A stretch of 64,000 nucleotides of DNA from Ornithodoros turicata. Lineage: Eukaryota > Arthropoda > Arachnida > Ixodida > Argasidae. The notes under the pieces were generated by a model that was not told the origin of the DNA, did not search any database, and saw only the letters and a list, made by a program, of their open reading frames with translations. The translations under genes and the position numbers were made by a program. The stretch lies in contig NC_088206.1 of assembly GCF_037126465.1 (NCBI RefSeq), positions 14,674,702 through 14,738,701 of the forward strand, in the 5' to 3' direction. The number at the start of each line of letters is the position of its first letter. Position 1 is the stretch's first letter. Below, piece by piece: positions 39,060 to 49,995 of the stretch.

Positions 39060-41123
39060 CTATAAAAACAACAATTTCGCAGCTTCTACACACTGCCTCG
39101 CGTTTTCTTCCGTACACTCTGTGACACACTTAACCTGCTGCACCACAGAATCGCACCTCCAGAGTATCCGAAATGCTTCTCTGCAATCACAGTCCCTGCA
39201 GGTACCCAGGGCAAACCTCGTAGCACGATTCAGGAGCTGCTCATTTCTTCGGACCACGTCCAAAATCTCGCACAGCTCTCGTGAGCTATAACCCTCCGAA
39301 CCCACACAGAATGTGGAGAGCGTGTAGTTCTTGGGGAAATGTCTCGCAATCACTTTGAGTGCCCCTGCGTCAAAATAAGACAACTGTGTGACAAAAGCGT
39401 ACAGTGTCGTGTTCGCTTCGAGCATGGCTGAGAACGCTCGGGCGACTCCCATAGTGAAACGTGCGGATTCGAGCTCGACACGGTTGATCGTGCCGTTGTT
39501 TGTAAGGCCTTTGATGAAAGTAGCAAAAATGTCCTCATCTCCACCTTCAACGTTAAAAAGGCACGTGCAGCGGATAAACTTCAGGGACCTGGTCTTTTTG
39601 ACAAGTTGCGCAAGAGCTTTAACCATCTCGTCTCCGGCTGTCTCACCGTCAGCTGTTTCAATGTGCACTTCCGTGATGTGACAGTTTGATTCTAGTGCTG
39701 AGATCACCTGTAAAATAGGGGTCTCCTCTACGCACAAAATGTGGATCTTTTTCACGTCGTCGTAGTTGAGTGAAATGAGACGTGCCAACTCGTTGAGCGC
39801 GAGGGTGTTCCACGTTGTGCAGATTCTGTGGCAACACTCATGGCCTCTGATAACCTGAGCAATCTCTTCGGCAACTTCGTCAACAAAATCAATCATTCCA
39901 AGACGCACCACTTCCAGTGAAGTGTTCACTGCAAGGGTCTTCACAAACTGTACCAGGGTCAATTCTGTAAGGTGGTTCCTGGAGATATCGAGCTCATGAA
40001 GCGTCTGGTTTGACTCCAGAGCTTCTGCTAGATGCCTTGCACCAGCGTCTCTGAACCTGCACCCTCGAAGTTGTAGCTCCTGGAGAGTAACGTTCACTTT
40101 TAGAGCCTGAGCAAACAGAGCCGCGTCACTTTCCTCCATACCACAATCATTAAGCTCGAGCGTTCTTATTGTCCTGTTCGTCTTCAAGGCATCAGAAATG
40201 TGCGGCATACTACGGGCACTATCATCAGATTCATTTATTTTCAAATTCTCGATCGAACCGTTCTTTCTAAGCGCAATCGCGATAATTTCCAATACATCGT
40301 CAGGTATGTGATAGAGAAAGAGGTCCTTCAGGTACATGCTGCGTTTTACAATTTCTGCCAGATGCACAGCAGCACCTTCCTTCAAGCCGTAATGATTGAT
40401 ATGCAGAGACGTCAAGTGATTGCACTGCTGAAGTGCTTTCAACACAAGCTTCATCCCCTTTTTGCTGAGGCCACTGTACTGTAGCAAAATAGATTTGAAC
40501 TGCGGTGACCTCTTGAGTCCTTCCGAGAGTCGCGACGCAGACTCCATATCGAGCTTGAGGTAGCGTGCTTCGAAACTCTCTAGCATGGTGTCGGGCCTGA
40601 TGCCCTCAAGAAACACGTTGTGCTGCGCGGTTGGATCTGGGGTGCCTACTTTGACGCTTCTAATGTTAGAGCCGTGTGCAAGGGCAAGTTTAAGGGCCGT
40701 CGGGAAGTGGAGAAATAGGCGTGTCTCGTACAGGTCTATTCCTTGTATGCATGGGTGTTGTTTCACGAGCCAGCAGATCAGGAACAGAGAGTCCAGCACA
40801 GCAACTTCGGAGAAGATGTCGCCCGTTGACCCTGTTGGGGAGAAATTCAACTCTCCTGGCTTACTTTCGTGGAGCTGAACATCAACGGAGTACAAGACTC
40901 TATTGCACAGTGTCAGGTGCTCAAGCAGCCAGCACCCTGCCTCATCATTTCTGGAACAAGGATTCATGATGTCGAAGCCTTTTCGTTTGAAGACGTTCCG
41001 CACAGAGAAAATTCTTGATGTCACCATTGCAGAATCAAGAAATGGAATTTGTCGAGCGATCTCGGCGATCTCTGGGTGGCTTGAAACGTAGTCCTGTGCT
41101 TCACCCGCGCCATTAAATGCCAT
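39060..41123 (-). CDS. Leucine-rich-repeat protein (array copy 6)
   Basis: Encodes 687 residues from MAFNGAGEAQDYV. Its first 65 residues resemble copy 1 (SRIFSVRNVFKRKG), while the LRR and tail regions resemble copies 3 and 4 (VTQLSYFDAGALKVIARHF, SEGYSSRELCEI), another mosaic. The acidic loop is NVEGGDEDIF. The acceptor CTCTTTACAG ends at 41130. The stop-to-stop distance to copy 5 is 4453 bp and to copy 7 is 4424 bp, which defines the undisturbed unit length. Confidence 0.87.
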   Translation of the reverse strand: MAFNGAGEAQDYVSSHPEIAEIARQIPFLDSAMVTSRIFSVRNVFKRKGFDIMNPCSRNDEAGCWLLEHLTLCNRVLYSVDVQLHESKPGELNFSPTGSTGDIFSEVAVLDSLFLICWLVKQHPCIQGIDLYETRLFLHFPTALKLALAHGSNIRSVKVGTPDPTAQHNVFLEGIRPDTMLESFEARYLKLDMESASRLSEGLKRSPQFKSILLQYSGLSKKGMKLVLKALQQCNHLTSLHINHYGLKEGAAVHLAEIVKRSMYLKDLFLYHIPDDVLEIIAIALRKNGSIENLKINESDDSARSMPHISDALKTNRTIRTLELNDCGMEESDAALFAQALKVNVTLQELQLRGCRFRDAGARHLAEALESNQTLHELDISRNHLTELTLVQFVKTLAVNTSLEVVRLGMIDFVDEVAEEIAQVIRGHECCHRICTTWNTLALNELARLISLNYDDVKKIHILCVEETPILQVISALESNCHITEVHIETADGETAGDEMVKALAQLVKKTRSLKFIRCTCLFNVEGGDEDIFATFIKGLTNNGTINRVELESARFTMGVARAFSAMLEANTTLYAFVTQLSYFDAGALKVIARHFPKNYTLSTFCVGSEGYSSRELCEILDVVRRNEQLLNRATRFALGTCRDCDCREAFRILWRCDSVVQQVKCVTECTEENARQCVEAAKLLFL

Positions 41124-42140
41124 GTTGTTCTGTAAAGAGAAGTAGGTAGAGTTGGGGCAGGGACAGACAAGAACAGTTTGTAGTTCAGTTTTGTGGAAGT
41201 TGTTACAGCCATGATGTTTGTGAAAGAGTTTCGCGAACGAGACATGTAGATTCAAGGGGCCCATTCAGGTTCTTTCACACACACACCACGCATGTTCGTG
41301 GTGGCATTCGTCACACTCGTGGTATTACTCGGAATGCACACCGTCAATCACATGCTGCGGTCCATCTCATAACTACCACGGAATAGGACGACGACACTCG
41401 GTCACGGTGCAACCAGCTGAACGGCAGCGATTTGGGGAAATGTGACGCTCGTCGTACATGTCCTTCGAGCACGTCCTTTGATGTCTGGAAAATATTCGTA
41501 TGAAATGTGAGGAGTTCAGTACAGGTACGGACTAACCAGCTCAGGTTTACCACTCCTTGTTATGCAACGCCTTACGTCTGGGGCCTAGTAGCTGGTAGGT
41601 CGCAGACTCCCCACACAAGGCGCTCTCGTCTGCTGCAATTCAGTGCTGTGTATACCAAACAGAGTCTGCCCATTAACAGAACCTGCCTATACCTGTAGCT
41701 CCACCCACTTTTTGAGCTCTCTGGCCAATCACGAGCCAAAATACAGTTCGCTGTTATTGCACGCCATCCAGTATTTATACATCACTTGGTAATAGAGAAA
41801 GGGCGCAGAAAAGGTGAATCCTGAAAGGGTGCTGGAAATACCAGACAACAATTTCTCAGAAATTGAGAATTTCTAAGAAGTTTGTTGTCTGTCACGTCGT
41901 CCCTGCCTCAGGTCTTGATGTCGTCATTTATACCTCATCCTTATTTACTGGGTGCCGCCATTTTGGAGAAAATGGATTGATTGGATTGAAACGGATATCG
42001 CTGGTGATAGACCAAAACGTGGGATTTTGTGCACACTTGTATCAACACCGTCTGCATGGAGAAAGGCATGTTGGGAAGACTCAGAACTACAGAAATGGTT
42101 GCTGGCAGAAGCGATTTGCCAGGTGAGTGGTAGAACCACT
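41124..42140 (-). promoter_or_regulatory. Conserved upstream region of LRR copy 6
   Basis: Same order of conserved blocks as upstream of copy 5, with direct repeats ATTTATACATCA (41773-41784) and ATTTATACCTCA (41926-41937) around the hairpin segment. Confidence 0.5.
41847..41885. repeat. Conserved hairpin in upstream region, copy 6
   Basis: Same inverted repeat as in copies 4 and 5 with one arm substitution (TTTCTAAGAA), 724 bp upstream of the ATG. Confidence 0.7.
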
Positions 42141-43483
42141 TGTTCGTAATAGACGGCTGCCAGTATGAACTTTTAAATCACGTAACAGAAGCAGATGGAG
42201 TCGAAAGTAGACAAATATGTATGTATGAATAAAATTCAACTATATAACGCAAAATCTTACGCATCAGTCGTGTCTTTCCTGCTATTCTCCTGAGGTCGCG
42301 GTCTTGACCAGGCCTAAGGTCAGCGACGAAACATGTAATTGTCGCGTAAATAACGACGGTATCACCCACGACTAACCTACATTTTTCTTAGGCTCTTCAC
42401 AGCAAAGAAAAGTGACTCGTCATTGTCCAACTGTTTTTTTCTTTTCAGTATCATTCATTCCCCCTGAGTATTACTGGCACACAATGCATATCTCTTGGCC
42501 TCGCTGGAAGTGGCTACGGATTTCTTTGTCATCATAAATGGCAGTTAGTCACACGTGAAGCACAGTGAAGGTCTGATCTGAAGTGGTAGCAAAGTGTGCA
42601 CGGCCCTGCTAGATGCAAGCAGGCCAGACACTTGAAACTTGGAGTTTCAAGTGGCTGGCCTGCTTGCATCTAGGAGCACATGCTTTGTATTGTAAGTTCA
42701 TTAATTGTAGCATGGCACAATTAGTGAGCAATGGTGTTGGTGGTGTAGTATTTCCGAGCACTCTGCCTACCGGTGTGGTGGCAGGATGACAACAAAAGAA
42801 TGAATCTGGCTCTTGTTCTTTGATTATCTTGATGTGTTTCAGTTCATTTGTTGTGATTTAGTAAACAGAGGTGGAAAATTGCGACATCGTCTGTCTAATT
42901 TTCTGAGTGTTACGTTGCGTCTTGCAGCAGTTATTTAGAATGTTGCATCATCTTGTTGCCTCTTTTGTTCTTGCTCTGCTTTTGTATGTGTACCATCATC
43001 AAGGGCTATGCTGTTAATGAGCACTTAAAACAAAGAAAGATAAAAGTCAGCCAATTACCACCATGCTTCGGCGGCCGTAGCCAGACAACCCGCTGCACAA
43101 GGAGGAGCCACTGGTTGCCACAGAAGGCCTGTGTCTGCAATGGTGTGCGACGATTGGCTGCCACGTACGAAATAATGCGAGGAGGCATTCAGCATTCCTT
43201 CTTAGTCTAGTCAAGCTCAAAGGAGTGAGAGCTATGGGCATTCCTATTGGCTCTTGTTTTGCATGTGACTGCTCCCATGCTGCTTGGCAGAGACGATTAC
43301 TAACAGCTGGACGAGCCATGGTATTTGTGATGATGATTGTCTACATGTCTGTTACATTTCTTGCTTAAAAAATTGAATGCAGGTTCGCACTGATGAAAGA
43401 AAAAAGTTTTACGTCTATCCCACATAGCTAGGAGTCGTTTTGTAAGCACCAGCAAGTGTTGCGTAAGAAAGCAGAGACCCTCT
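42141..43483. other. Spacer between LRR units 6 and 7
   Basis: Standard spacer, but with a local inverted rearrangement at 42571-42681 and a shortened CCAAT-rich block (43045-43300). No gene was recognised. Confidence 0.55.
42571..42681. repeat. Local inversion/snap-back in spacer
   Basis: In other spacers the order is CAGCAGGGCCGTGCACACTT, then TTTCAAGTGGCTGGCCTGC. Here the first block is inverted (AAGTGTGCACGGCCCTGCT) and followed by an inverted copy of the second (GCAAGCAGGCCAGACACTTG) before the normal second block. This makes a hairpin with arms of about 30 bp. Confidence 0.75.
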
Positions 43484-45538
43484 CTATAAAAACAACAATT
43501 TCGCAGCTTCTACACACTGCCTCGCACCTTCTTCCGTACACTCCGTGACACACTTAACTTGCTGCACCACAGAATCGCACTTCCAGAGTATCCGAAATGC
43601 TTCTCTACAATCACAGTCCCTGCAGGTACCCAGAGCAAACCTCGTAGCACGATTCAGGAGCTGCTCATTTCTCCGGACCACGTCCAAAATCTCTCGAGAG
43701 CTATAACTCCTCAAACCCCCACCAAATGTGGAGAGCGTGTAGTTCTTGGGGAAATGCCTCGCAATCACTTTGAGTGCCCCCGCGTAAAAATAAGGCGTCT
43801 CTGTGACAAAAGCGTACATTGTCGTGTTCGCTTCGAGCATGGCTGAGAACGCTCGGGCGACTTTCGTAGTGAAATATGGGGACTGGAGCTCGACACGGTT
43901 GATTGTGTCGTTGTTTGTAAGGCCCTTGATGAAAATAGCGAGAAGGTCGTCATCTTCGTCGTCATCCTCAAAAGAGCATGTGCAGCGGAGAAACTTGAGG
44001 GACCTGGTCTTTTCGACAAGTTGCGCAAGAGCTTTAACAGTCTCTGCTTCGCTTATATCGCCATGCGCTCTTTCTATGTGCAATTCCGTGATGTGACAGT
44101 TTGATTCTAGTGCTGAGATCACCTGTAATATAGGGGTGTCCTCAGCGCAAAAAATGTGGATCTTCTTCACATTGTCGTAGTTGAGTGAAATGAGACGTGC
44201 CAACTCGTTGAGCGAGAGGGTTTTCCACGTTGTGCAGATCCTGTGGCAGCACTCATGGCCCCTGATAACCTGAGCAATCTCTTCGTCAACCTCGCCGGAG
44301 AAATCAATAATTCCAAGATGCACTACTTCCAGTGAAGTGTTCACTGTAAGGGTCTTCACAAACTGTACCAGGGTCACTGCTGTAAGGTGGTTGCTGGAGA
44401 TATCGAGCTCACGAAGCGTCCGGTTTGACTCCAGAGCTTCTGCTAGATGCCTTGCACCAGCGTCTCTGAAGCTGCTCCCTCGAAGTTGTAGCCTCTGGAG
44501 AGTAACGTTCACTTTTAGCGATCGAGCAACCAGAACCACGTCACTTTCCTCCATACCACACTGATTAAGCTCGAGCGTTCTTATTGTCCTGCTCGTCTTC
44601 AGGGCATCGGAAATGTGCTGCATGGTACGGGCACGGTTATTAGATTTATTGATTTTCAAATTCTCAATCGAACTGTTCTCCCTGAGCGCGATCGCGATAA
44701 TTTCCAATACATCGTCAGGTATCTGATAGAGAAAGAGGTCTTTCAGGTATCTGCTGCGTTTTACAATTTCTGCCAGATGCACAGCAGCAGCTTTCTTCAA
44801 GCTGTTATGACAGATTTGCAGAGACGTCAAGTGATTGCACTGTTGAAGTGCTTTCAGCACAAGCTTCATTCCCTTTTTGCTGAGGCCACTGTGGTCTAGC
44901 ACAATAGATTTCAACTTCGGTGACCTCCTGAGTCCTTCCGAGAGTCGCGACGCAGACTCCATATCGAGCTTGAGGTAGCGTGCTTCGAAACGCTCTAGCA
45001 TGGTGTCGGGCCTGATGCCCTCAAGAAACACATTGTGCTGCGTGGTTGGATCTGGGGTGCCTACTTTGACGCTTCTAATGTTAGGGCCGTGTGCAAGGGC
45101 AAGCTTAAGGGCCGTCGGGAAGTGGAGAAATAGGCATGTCTCGTACAGGTCTATTCCTTGTATGCATGGGTGTTGTTTCACGAGCCAGCAGATCAGGAAC
45201 AGGGAGTCCAGCACAGCAACTTCGGAGAAGATGTCGCTCCTTGACCCTGTTGGGGAGAAATTCAACTCTCCTGGCTTACTTTCGTGGAGCTGAACATCAA
45301 CAGAGTACAAGACTCTATTGCACAGTGTCAGGTGCTCAAGCAGCCAGCACCCTGCCTCATCATTTCCGGAACAAGGTTTCGTGATGTCGAAGCCATTTCG
45401 TTTGAGGAGTTTGCACACAGAGAAAATTCTTGATGTCACCGTTGCGGAGTCAAGGAACGGAATTTGTCGAGCCATCTCTGCAAGCTCAGGGTGACTCGAA
45501 ACGTAGTCCTGTTCTTCTCCTGCGCTGTTAAATGCCAT
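43484..45538 (-). CDS. Leucine-rich-repeat protein (array copy 7)
   Basis: Encodes 684 residues from MAFNSAGEEQDYV. It is the last copy of the array. Distinct features are SVCKLLKRNG in the N-terminal region, a strongly acidic loop EDDDEDDDLL near residue 550, and a 3-4-residue deletion near residue 625 (SYSSREILDV where others have SSRALCEIFDV). LRRs and the CVEAAKLLFL tail are as in the others. The acceptor CTTCTTACAG ends at 45545. It shares its C-terminal third with copy 5. Its own upstream region carries a MITE. Confidence 0.87.
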   Translation of the reverse strand: MAFNSAGEEQDYVSSHPELAEMARQIPFLDSATVTSRIFSVCKLLKRNGFDITKPCSGNDEAGCWLLEHLTLCNRVLYSVDVQLHESKPGELNFSPTGSRSDIFSEVAVLDSLFLICWLVKQHPCIQGIDLYETCLFLHFPTALKLALAHGPNIRSVKVGTPDPTTQHNVFLEGIRPDTMLERFEARYLKLDMESASRLSEGLRRSPKLKSIVLDHSGLSKKGMKLVLKALQQCNHLTSLQICHNSLKKAAAVHLAEIVKRSRYLKDLFLYQIPDDVLEIIAIALRENSSIENLKINKSNNRARTMQHISDALKTSRTIRTLELNQCGMEESDVVLVARSLKVNVTLQRLQLRGSSFRDAGARHLAEALESNRTLRELDISSNHLTAVTLVQFVKTLTVNTSLEVVHLGIIDFSGEVDEEIAQVIRGHECCHRICTTWKTLSLNELARLISLNYDNVKKIHIFCAEDTPILQVISALESNCHITELHIERAHGDISEAETVKALAQLVEKTRSLKFLRCTCSFEDDDEDDDLLAIFIKGLTNNDTINRVELQSPYFTTKVARAFSAMLEANTTMYAFVTETPYFYAGALKVIARHFPKNYTLSTFGGGLRSYSSREILDVVRRNEQLLNRATRFALGTCRDCDCREAFRILWKCDSVVQQVKCVTECTEEGARQCVEAAKLLFL

Positions 45539-45812
45539 ATTGTTCTGTAAGAAGCAGTAGGTAGAGTTGGTTGTTCGTGGTGTTGTTCTGTGAAAGTCGT
45601 CACAAGAATGATGTGTATGAGGCAGGTGCCCAAGATTCTGGTTGAACATTGATACGTGCGAACAAGACACGCACATTCACGGTAATCGTACAGTTTATTC
45701 CACACGATGTATGTTCGTGAAGTTCGCATGTGTCACACTTGTGATATTAGTCGGATTACACGCTGTCAACAACATGCAGCAGTTCATGCCGCATCCACTG
45801 CCCTGTGGTACA
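45539..45812 (-). promoter_or_regulatory. Upstream region of LRR copy 7, proximal
   Basis: Diverged but alignable with other upstream regions (CACACTTGTGATATTAGTCGGA against CACTCGTGGTATTACTCGGA). Homology resumes after the MITE at about 46400 (GATGTCTGGAAA). A minus-strand GTAAGT donor at 46391-46396 could pair with the acceptor at 45545-45546 to remove an intron of about 850 bp that includes the MITE. Confidence 0.4.
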
Positions 45813-46213
45813 CAGTGGCGTAGCCAGACCGCCAGGGTAGGGGGGGCTCGATACGAAAATTCCCCCCCCCCCCGCTGATCCTGGGTGCGACAACACACAA
45901 TATACTTGTGCACACTGCAGAATGCGGTAATTGATTTTGGCGTTCACAATACGATTAAGCAGTGATGTCCAATGAGGGGGTGTCACGAGATCGGAAGGAT
46001 TTTGAAAAGCTCATACTTTGAAAACCATACAAGAGTGCCGATTAGACAGACGCCATGAACTGTAAGAACTTTAGCGATCGCAACACTGTACCCCCCCCCC
46101 CCCCCTATATTATTTTCTCCTCGGATTTGCGCGATTTGCGTGGGTCCGTCGTGGCAGGGCAGGTAGAGGGGGCTCGAGCCCCCTAGCCCCCCCGTGGCTA
46201 CGCAACGTCGCTG
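45813..46213. mobile_element. MITE with CAGTGGCGTAGCC ends
   Basis: Left end CAGTGGCGTAGCCAGAC, right end reading GTGGCTACGCAACGTCGCTG, i.e. imperfect inverted repeats. It contains C-runs near 45865 and 46091. The flanks share only TACA, so the target duplication is uncertain. It interrupts homology to the other LRR upstream regions. Ends of this type occur in non-autonomous hAT-like elements; the family is not certain. Confidence 0.65.
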
Positions 46214-47193
46214 TACAAACAAGTACAAATTACAAACAATGTGCCACTCAACCACAATGACTTGGAAAAACGTGACGCCTGTCGCATATGACACGCGTGT
46301 GTGCAACACCAACAATCCCACTGTGATTGCACGCATCTTGCAAAACAAAGTGATGTCACAAGCACTAGTACAGTTGGTGAAGTGTAGTGCACTTACCATT
46401 TCCTACAGTTGAATGGCTTCTCTATGATGTCTGGAAACAAGTATTCGTATAAAATAGGAGGAGATAGCGTACAGGTACAGAGCAACCCGCTTGCTCCGAT
46501 TGCGTATACCACTGGCGCATACTCCAGATAAGGCGAAGTCTTCCGTTGTACTTTCGTCTCAACTCTCAAGTGTTACTTCTCCGCCCATTGTGGTAGGTTG
46601 CAGAAAACAATACAACTTGATAAAAAAAACTATGAAAATCACTGTTCCAGCCTCGGAACACCAATTTACATCGTTTCAACGAAAATTACGGCTTGTTTAC
46701 ACGCATGGTGGCCCCAGAAATCTTCCAGCGGTAGTTTTTAATTCTGTCAGGAGATGTCGCCACTGGGAAAGACATTAGCGCCATGTCATCATCTAACGTC
46801 AACCCATAGAAGCTTGACGGAGAGAGAGAGTTTACCGCCGTGGAGGTCGCGGTTCGAGTTGTGGTGTTGACCCTGCCTGATTTGAAATAAGGAAGTGGGT
46901 ACTTCTTATTTAACTCCGTCCTGTGACTCCCCCTCCAACCTGACTTCCCGCGAAGAGCACCGCTTCCATAAAACCCAGCTCTCCCGGTGGTTCGACTCGG
47001 CGGTTGTGAGATTCTGCCTCTGCCGCCACCTTTGAGGCTTCCCCGCGCGTCCGGCCACTCCAAGAAGCATAGCATTGCGTACAGTGATCAAGTGACTGAT
47101 TTTCCTGTTCACAGGCGTTAATGGTGGGGCAGGAACCGGCGTGAACAAGAAAAAGCACAAAGCAAAACCGGAACGAACAGCAGCGGCACCACG
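46214..47193. promoter_or_regulatory. Divergent interval between the LRR array and the PKA regulatory subunit gene
   Basis: Homology to the LRR units ends near 46500. From about 46900 the sequence becomes GC-rich and leads into the start of the plus-strand PKA gene. A pyrimidine tract ending CTGTTCACAG (to 47114) could be an acceptor within its 5' UTR. The two genes are transcribed away from each other. No TATA box or clear core promoter was identified. Confidence 0.35.
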
Positions 47194-47443
47194 ATGAATC
47201 GGCCTCGCTACGAAGTCCCTCCCGAGTTGACGAACTTGCTGCTGGAATTCACCGTGAACGTGATGATAGAGCATCCGACGGATTTGGTGGATTACGCGGC
47301 CCGTTATTTTTCGGATCTACGAGACGAGCGGGAACGGAACGCCGTCTCAGGGAGCACAGCGGTGCCATCGTCTGCGACGGCGCCGCCGGCACTTGCGGAA
47401 AATGATGACCTCATATACAGCGATGAAGAAGAACCCATGCCGA
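47194..47443 (+). CDS. cAMP-dependent protein kinase type II regulatory subunit, first coding exon
   Basis: Encodes 83 codons plus one base. Residues 7-47 are an RIIa dimerisation/docking domain: VPPELTNLLLEFTVNVMIEH followed by PTDLVDYAARYFSDLRDER matches the IPPGLTELLxxYTVEVL...PPDLVEFAVEYFxxLREAR pattern of PKA RII. This helix pair dimerises the subunit and docks A-kinase anchoring proteins. The Ser/Ala/Pro linker and acidic YSDEEEPMPS stretch correspond to the region just before the autoinhibitory site in RII. The exon ends at a consensus donor GTAAGT (47444-47449). The inhibitory RRxS and the cAMP-binding domains are not found downstream, so they lie beyond the window. The ATG is in good context (ACGATGAAT) with an upstream in-frame limit. 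Other RIIa-domain proteins exist, but the acidic linker favours PKA. Confidence 0.87.
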
Positions 47444-49391
47444 GTAAGTGGAATCAAATACTTTTTAATACGAACTGTTCTTGAGTGCAGAACACTGTAA
47501 CGCCCGTTTCTACTTTTTTTTTCTTCTTTTGCTGGCGAAAGGAGTGTTTGCGTTGGAGGTCAAAGCGATCTGCTTCGCGCAACACGTGATACAGGTGTCA
47601 CCGTGCACCGGAATCATGGTGCAGTCGTTCGTATGACCTTCCCGATCTTTACCGAACTTTATATGGATGCCGTATTGACTGAGCTGTTGCTTCGCAGCAT
47701 GTCTGTGCTGGTAGCCCCCACTAGATATGATTGTGTTTATGAATAACCTCCACCGGAATCACGAATGCATCATCACGAACACGAGATTCTTGCAACCGTG
47801 CCGTCAACTGCTTGGGAGAGTAACAGGTGTGACAAGACCTCGTTCCTCCCTCCCTCCCTCTGGCTGCAACGAACTGTACCGTATGATTCGATTGCGAAGT
47901 CTGTCATATTTTTACGAGTTTCGATTACGTATCGAGTTCCGTTTCTCTGCTCATTCCAGAGAACTTTTGGGACCCTATACACTCTAAGGGAAGGAATGAA
48001 GTAATTTGTCGCTTTAGGGAGCACATGCATTGCACCAATCATTAGTCCATTGAAACACGCGTGCTTACCTGTGTGTCGTCCCTAATTGTCGTCTCCCTTA
48101 GCCAATTCTAGTTGTTTACCTCATTAGTCCATGTTGGGATTAAATGCGCAGAAGTTTATGCAAAGTTTAGGAATTATTTGCAGCGCTGGGTAGTAAATTT
48201 TAGGGTGGAGGGACTAAAATTAGGAGTAATTGCAATCTCGTGGAGTAGAAGCTCTGATTGTTCCGCAATTTACTCCTTTCTTCTTCTCAGAATGTGCTCC
48301 GGAGCCAGAATAAATAAATGAGAACAGGGACACGATTTGTAATCTGCACATTATTGGGCACGGAAGAAATGTGCTGCAATAACCACGAAAACAAGACATT
48401 CACATAAGAATCTGCGAGCAAAAGGAAAAGAAAACAAGAGTGCAAGTAACTCGAACATTCCTCCTTTTCTTTCTGTGAAAACGACAAAAGAAAGAGAGAG
48501 AGAAAGAAAAGAAACAGGATAACACGTGATCCTTAGAAGAACTCACTAATGTCATACTAAACTAAACCCTTCGAGACGTGTCGGCTAAGAGTTACTGATT
48601 TACTGAGAGTTACTGACGAGCTGTGCTATTTAGGCACACAAGTCCCGCTCATCACCTTTGCACCCTTGTTTTCCTTTGTTTCGAATCTTCGAAATAGTAT
48701 CGCCAATGTCACCGTGGCGCAAATACTTCGTGAATACTTGCAACTAGCGGGAGAGATGGAACATCGCGAAGCGCGAATCTACATACCTTGCGAAACAATG
48801 CAGTCGTGGCTTCCCATGACAGCAATTGGCTGGACCTCCCTTGTAATGACGTCACACGAGGTAGCGAGCACGCTTGATCTCTAATGTATCCAGGATTATC
48901 TTGTCGGAATTGGTTCGAGGTCAGTCCGAAGATAACTCAGACACTTGTCTAGCACGGGGAAAAGTATGATGAGCGACAAGCAAGCAGCGTACATGTTTGG
49001 TGTCATCTAAGAGCTCGTTGTTTATAAACAGCTCGCAACGTAGCAGATGCGTGATATGTCGCTCTGATTTTGTTTAGGTTTGTTGCGAAAATTCCAGTAA
49101 AATCGGTGGAGGCGACGCCTGGTGCGAAACCACCTTCATTTTAACGGCCAACACTGGCACTCATGTATCCAGCATACATACTTATATATATATATATATA
49201 TATATATATGCTTGTGTTTCTTTCTTTCTTCTTTTTTTTTTTCATTTTGTCCTGATGAAGACAGTGCCACTGTCGACCCTTTTACGTTTAACTTTTAATT
49301 TCTGCCCATTAAATAAGCTAGTGTTTCTAACTTCCCTAAAATTTGTTGTCCGTGTCTTTCTCCTTCCAGAATTATATATATATATATATAT
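47444..49391 (+). other. Start of presumed PKA-RII intron 1
   Basis: Follows the donor site. No coding or recognisable repeat protein was found. Simple repeats are (TA)n at 49183-49209 and 49375-49391. Near 49253 a CCTGATGAAGACAGTGCCAC block followed by AATAAG-like sequence resembles the tail of a retroelement, but this is weak. Confidence 0.45.
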
Positions 49392-49995
49392 ACAGGGTGT
49401 TACCCTATAAAAGTATACCCGTGCCGCCATGCCGTACTCGCCAATTACTCAATGAAGGTGGCACATTGTGCGATCTTTATATAAAGCTGATAAGGACATT
49501 TAATCTTTGTAAATTTTGAAGTGATTGAGCGCCGCAGCACGAAGTTATAACTCAAAACGTGCAATTCCCGTAGTGAAAACAGCCAAGATGGCGCCGCTCA
49601 GTAAGCAGACGACATCCCTTTTGGGTGTCGTCTGCCGAGTACGTCGGCATTTTTCGTTGCTCACGTTGCTTGCTTCTGAGCAAAATACGACAGTTACACC
49701 AAAGCGAAATGAAAACTACAGTTCCATCGGGCTGGCAGGATATGCGACACGTCGTCGTCTGGGGAGCAGCATGTCAAATGCTCTTCTCAACGCCGCCATC
49801 TTGAATGTTTTCACTACGGGAATTGCACGTTTTGAGTTATAACTTCGTGCTGCGGCGCTCAATCACTTCAAAATTTACCAAGATTAAATGTCCTTATGAG
49901 CTCTATATGAAGATCGCACAATGTGCCACCTGCATTGAGTAATTGGCGAGTACGGCATGGCGGCACGGGTATACTTTTATAGGGTAACACCCTGT
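49392..49995. mobile_element. Palindromic MITE, family A copy 1
   Basis: Starts ACAGGGTGTTACCCTATAAA and ends with its reverse complement. Inverted arms extend about 250 bp, including CACGAAGTTATAACTCAAAA against its complement. TA lies on both sides. A central region contains AGACGACATCCC-TTTT-GGGTGTCGTCT, a perfect small hairpin. A second copy is at 56410. Confidence 0.88.

Noticed and set aside
45983..46399. 138-codon minus-strand ORF
   Set aside because: It crosses the end of a MITE and C-runs, has no homology and is not conserved in other LRR upstream regions.
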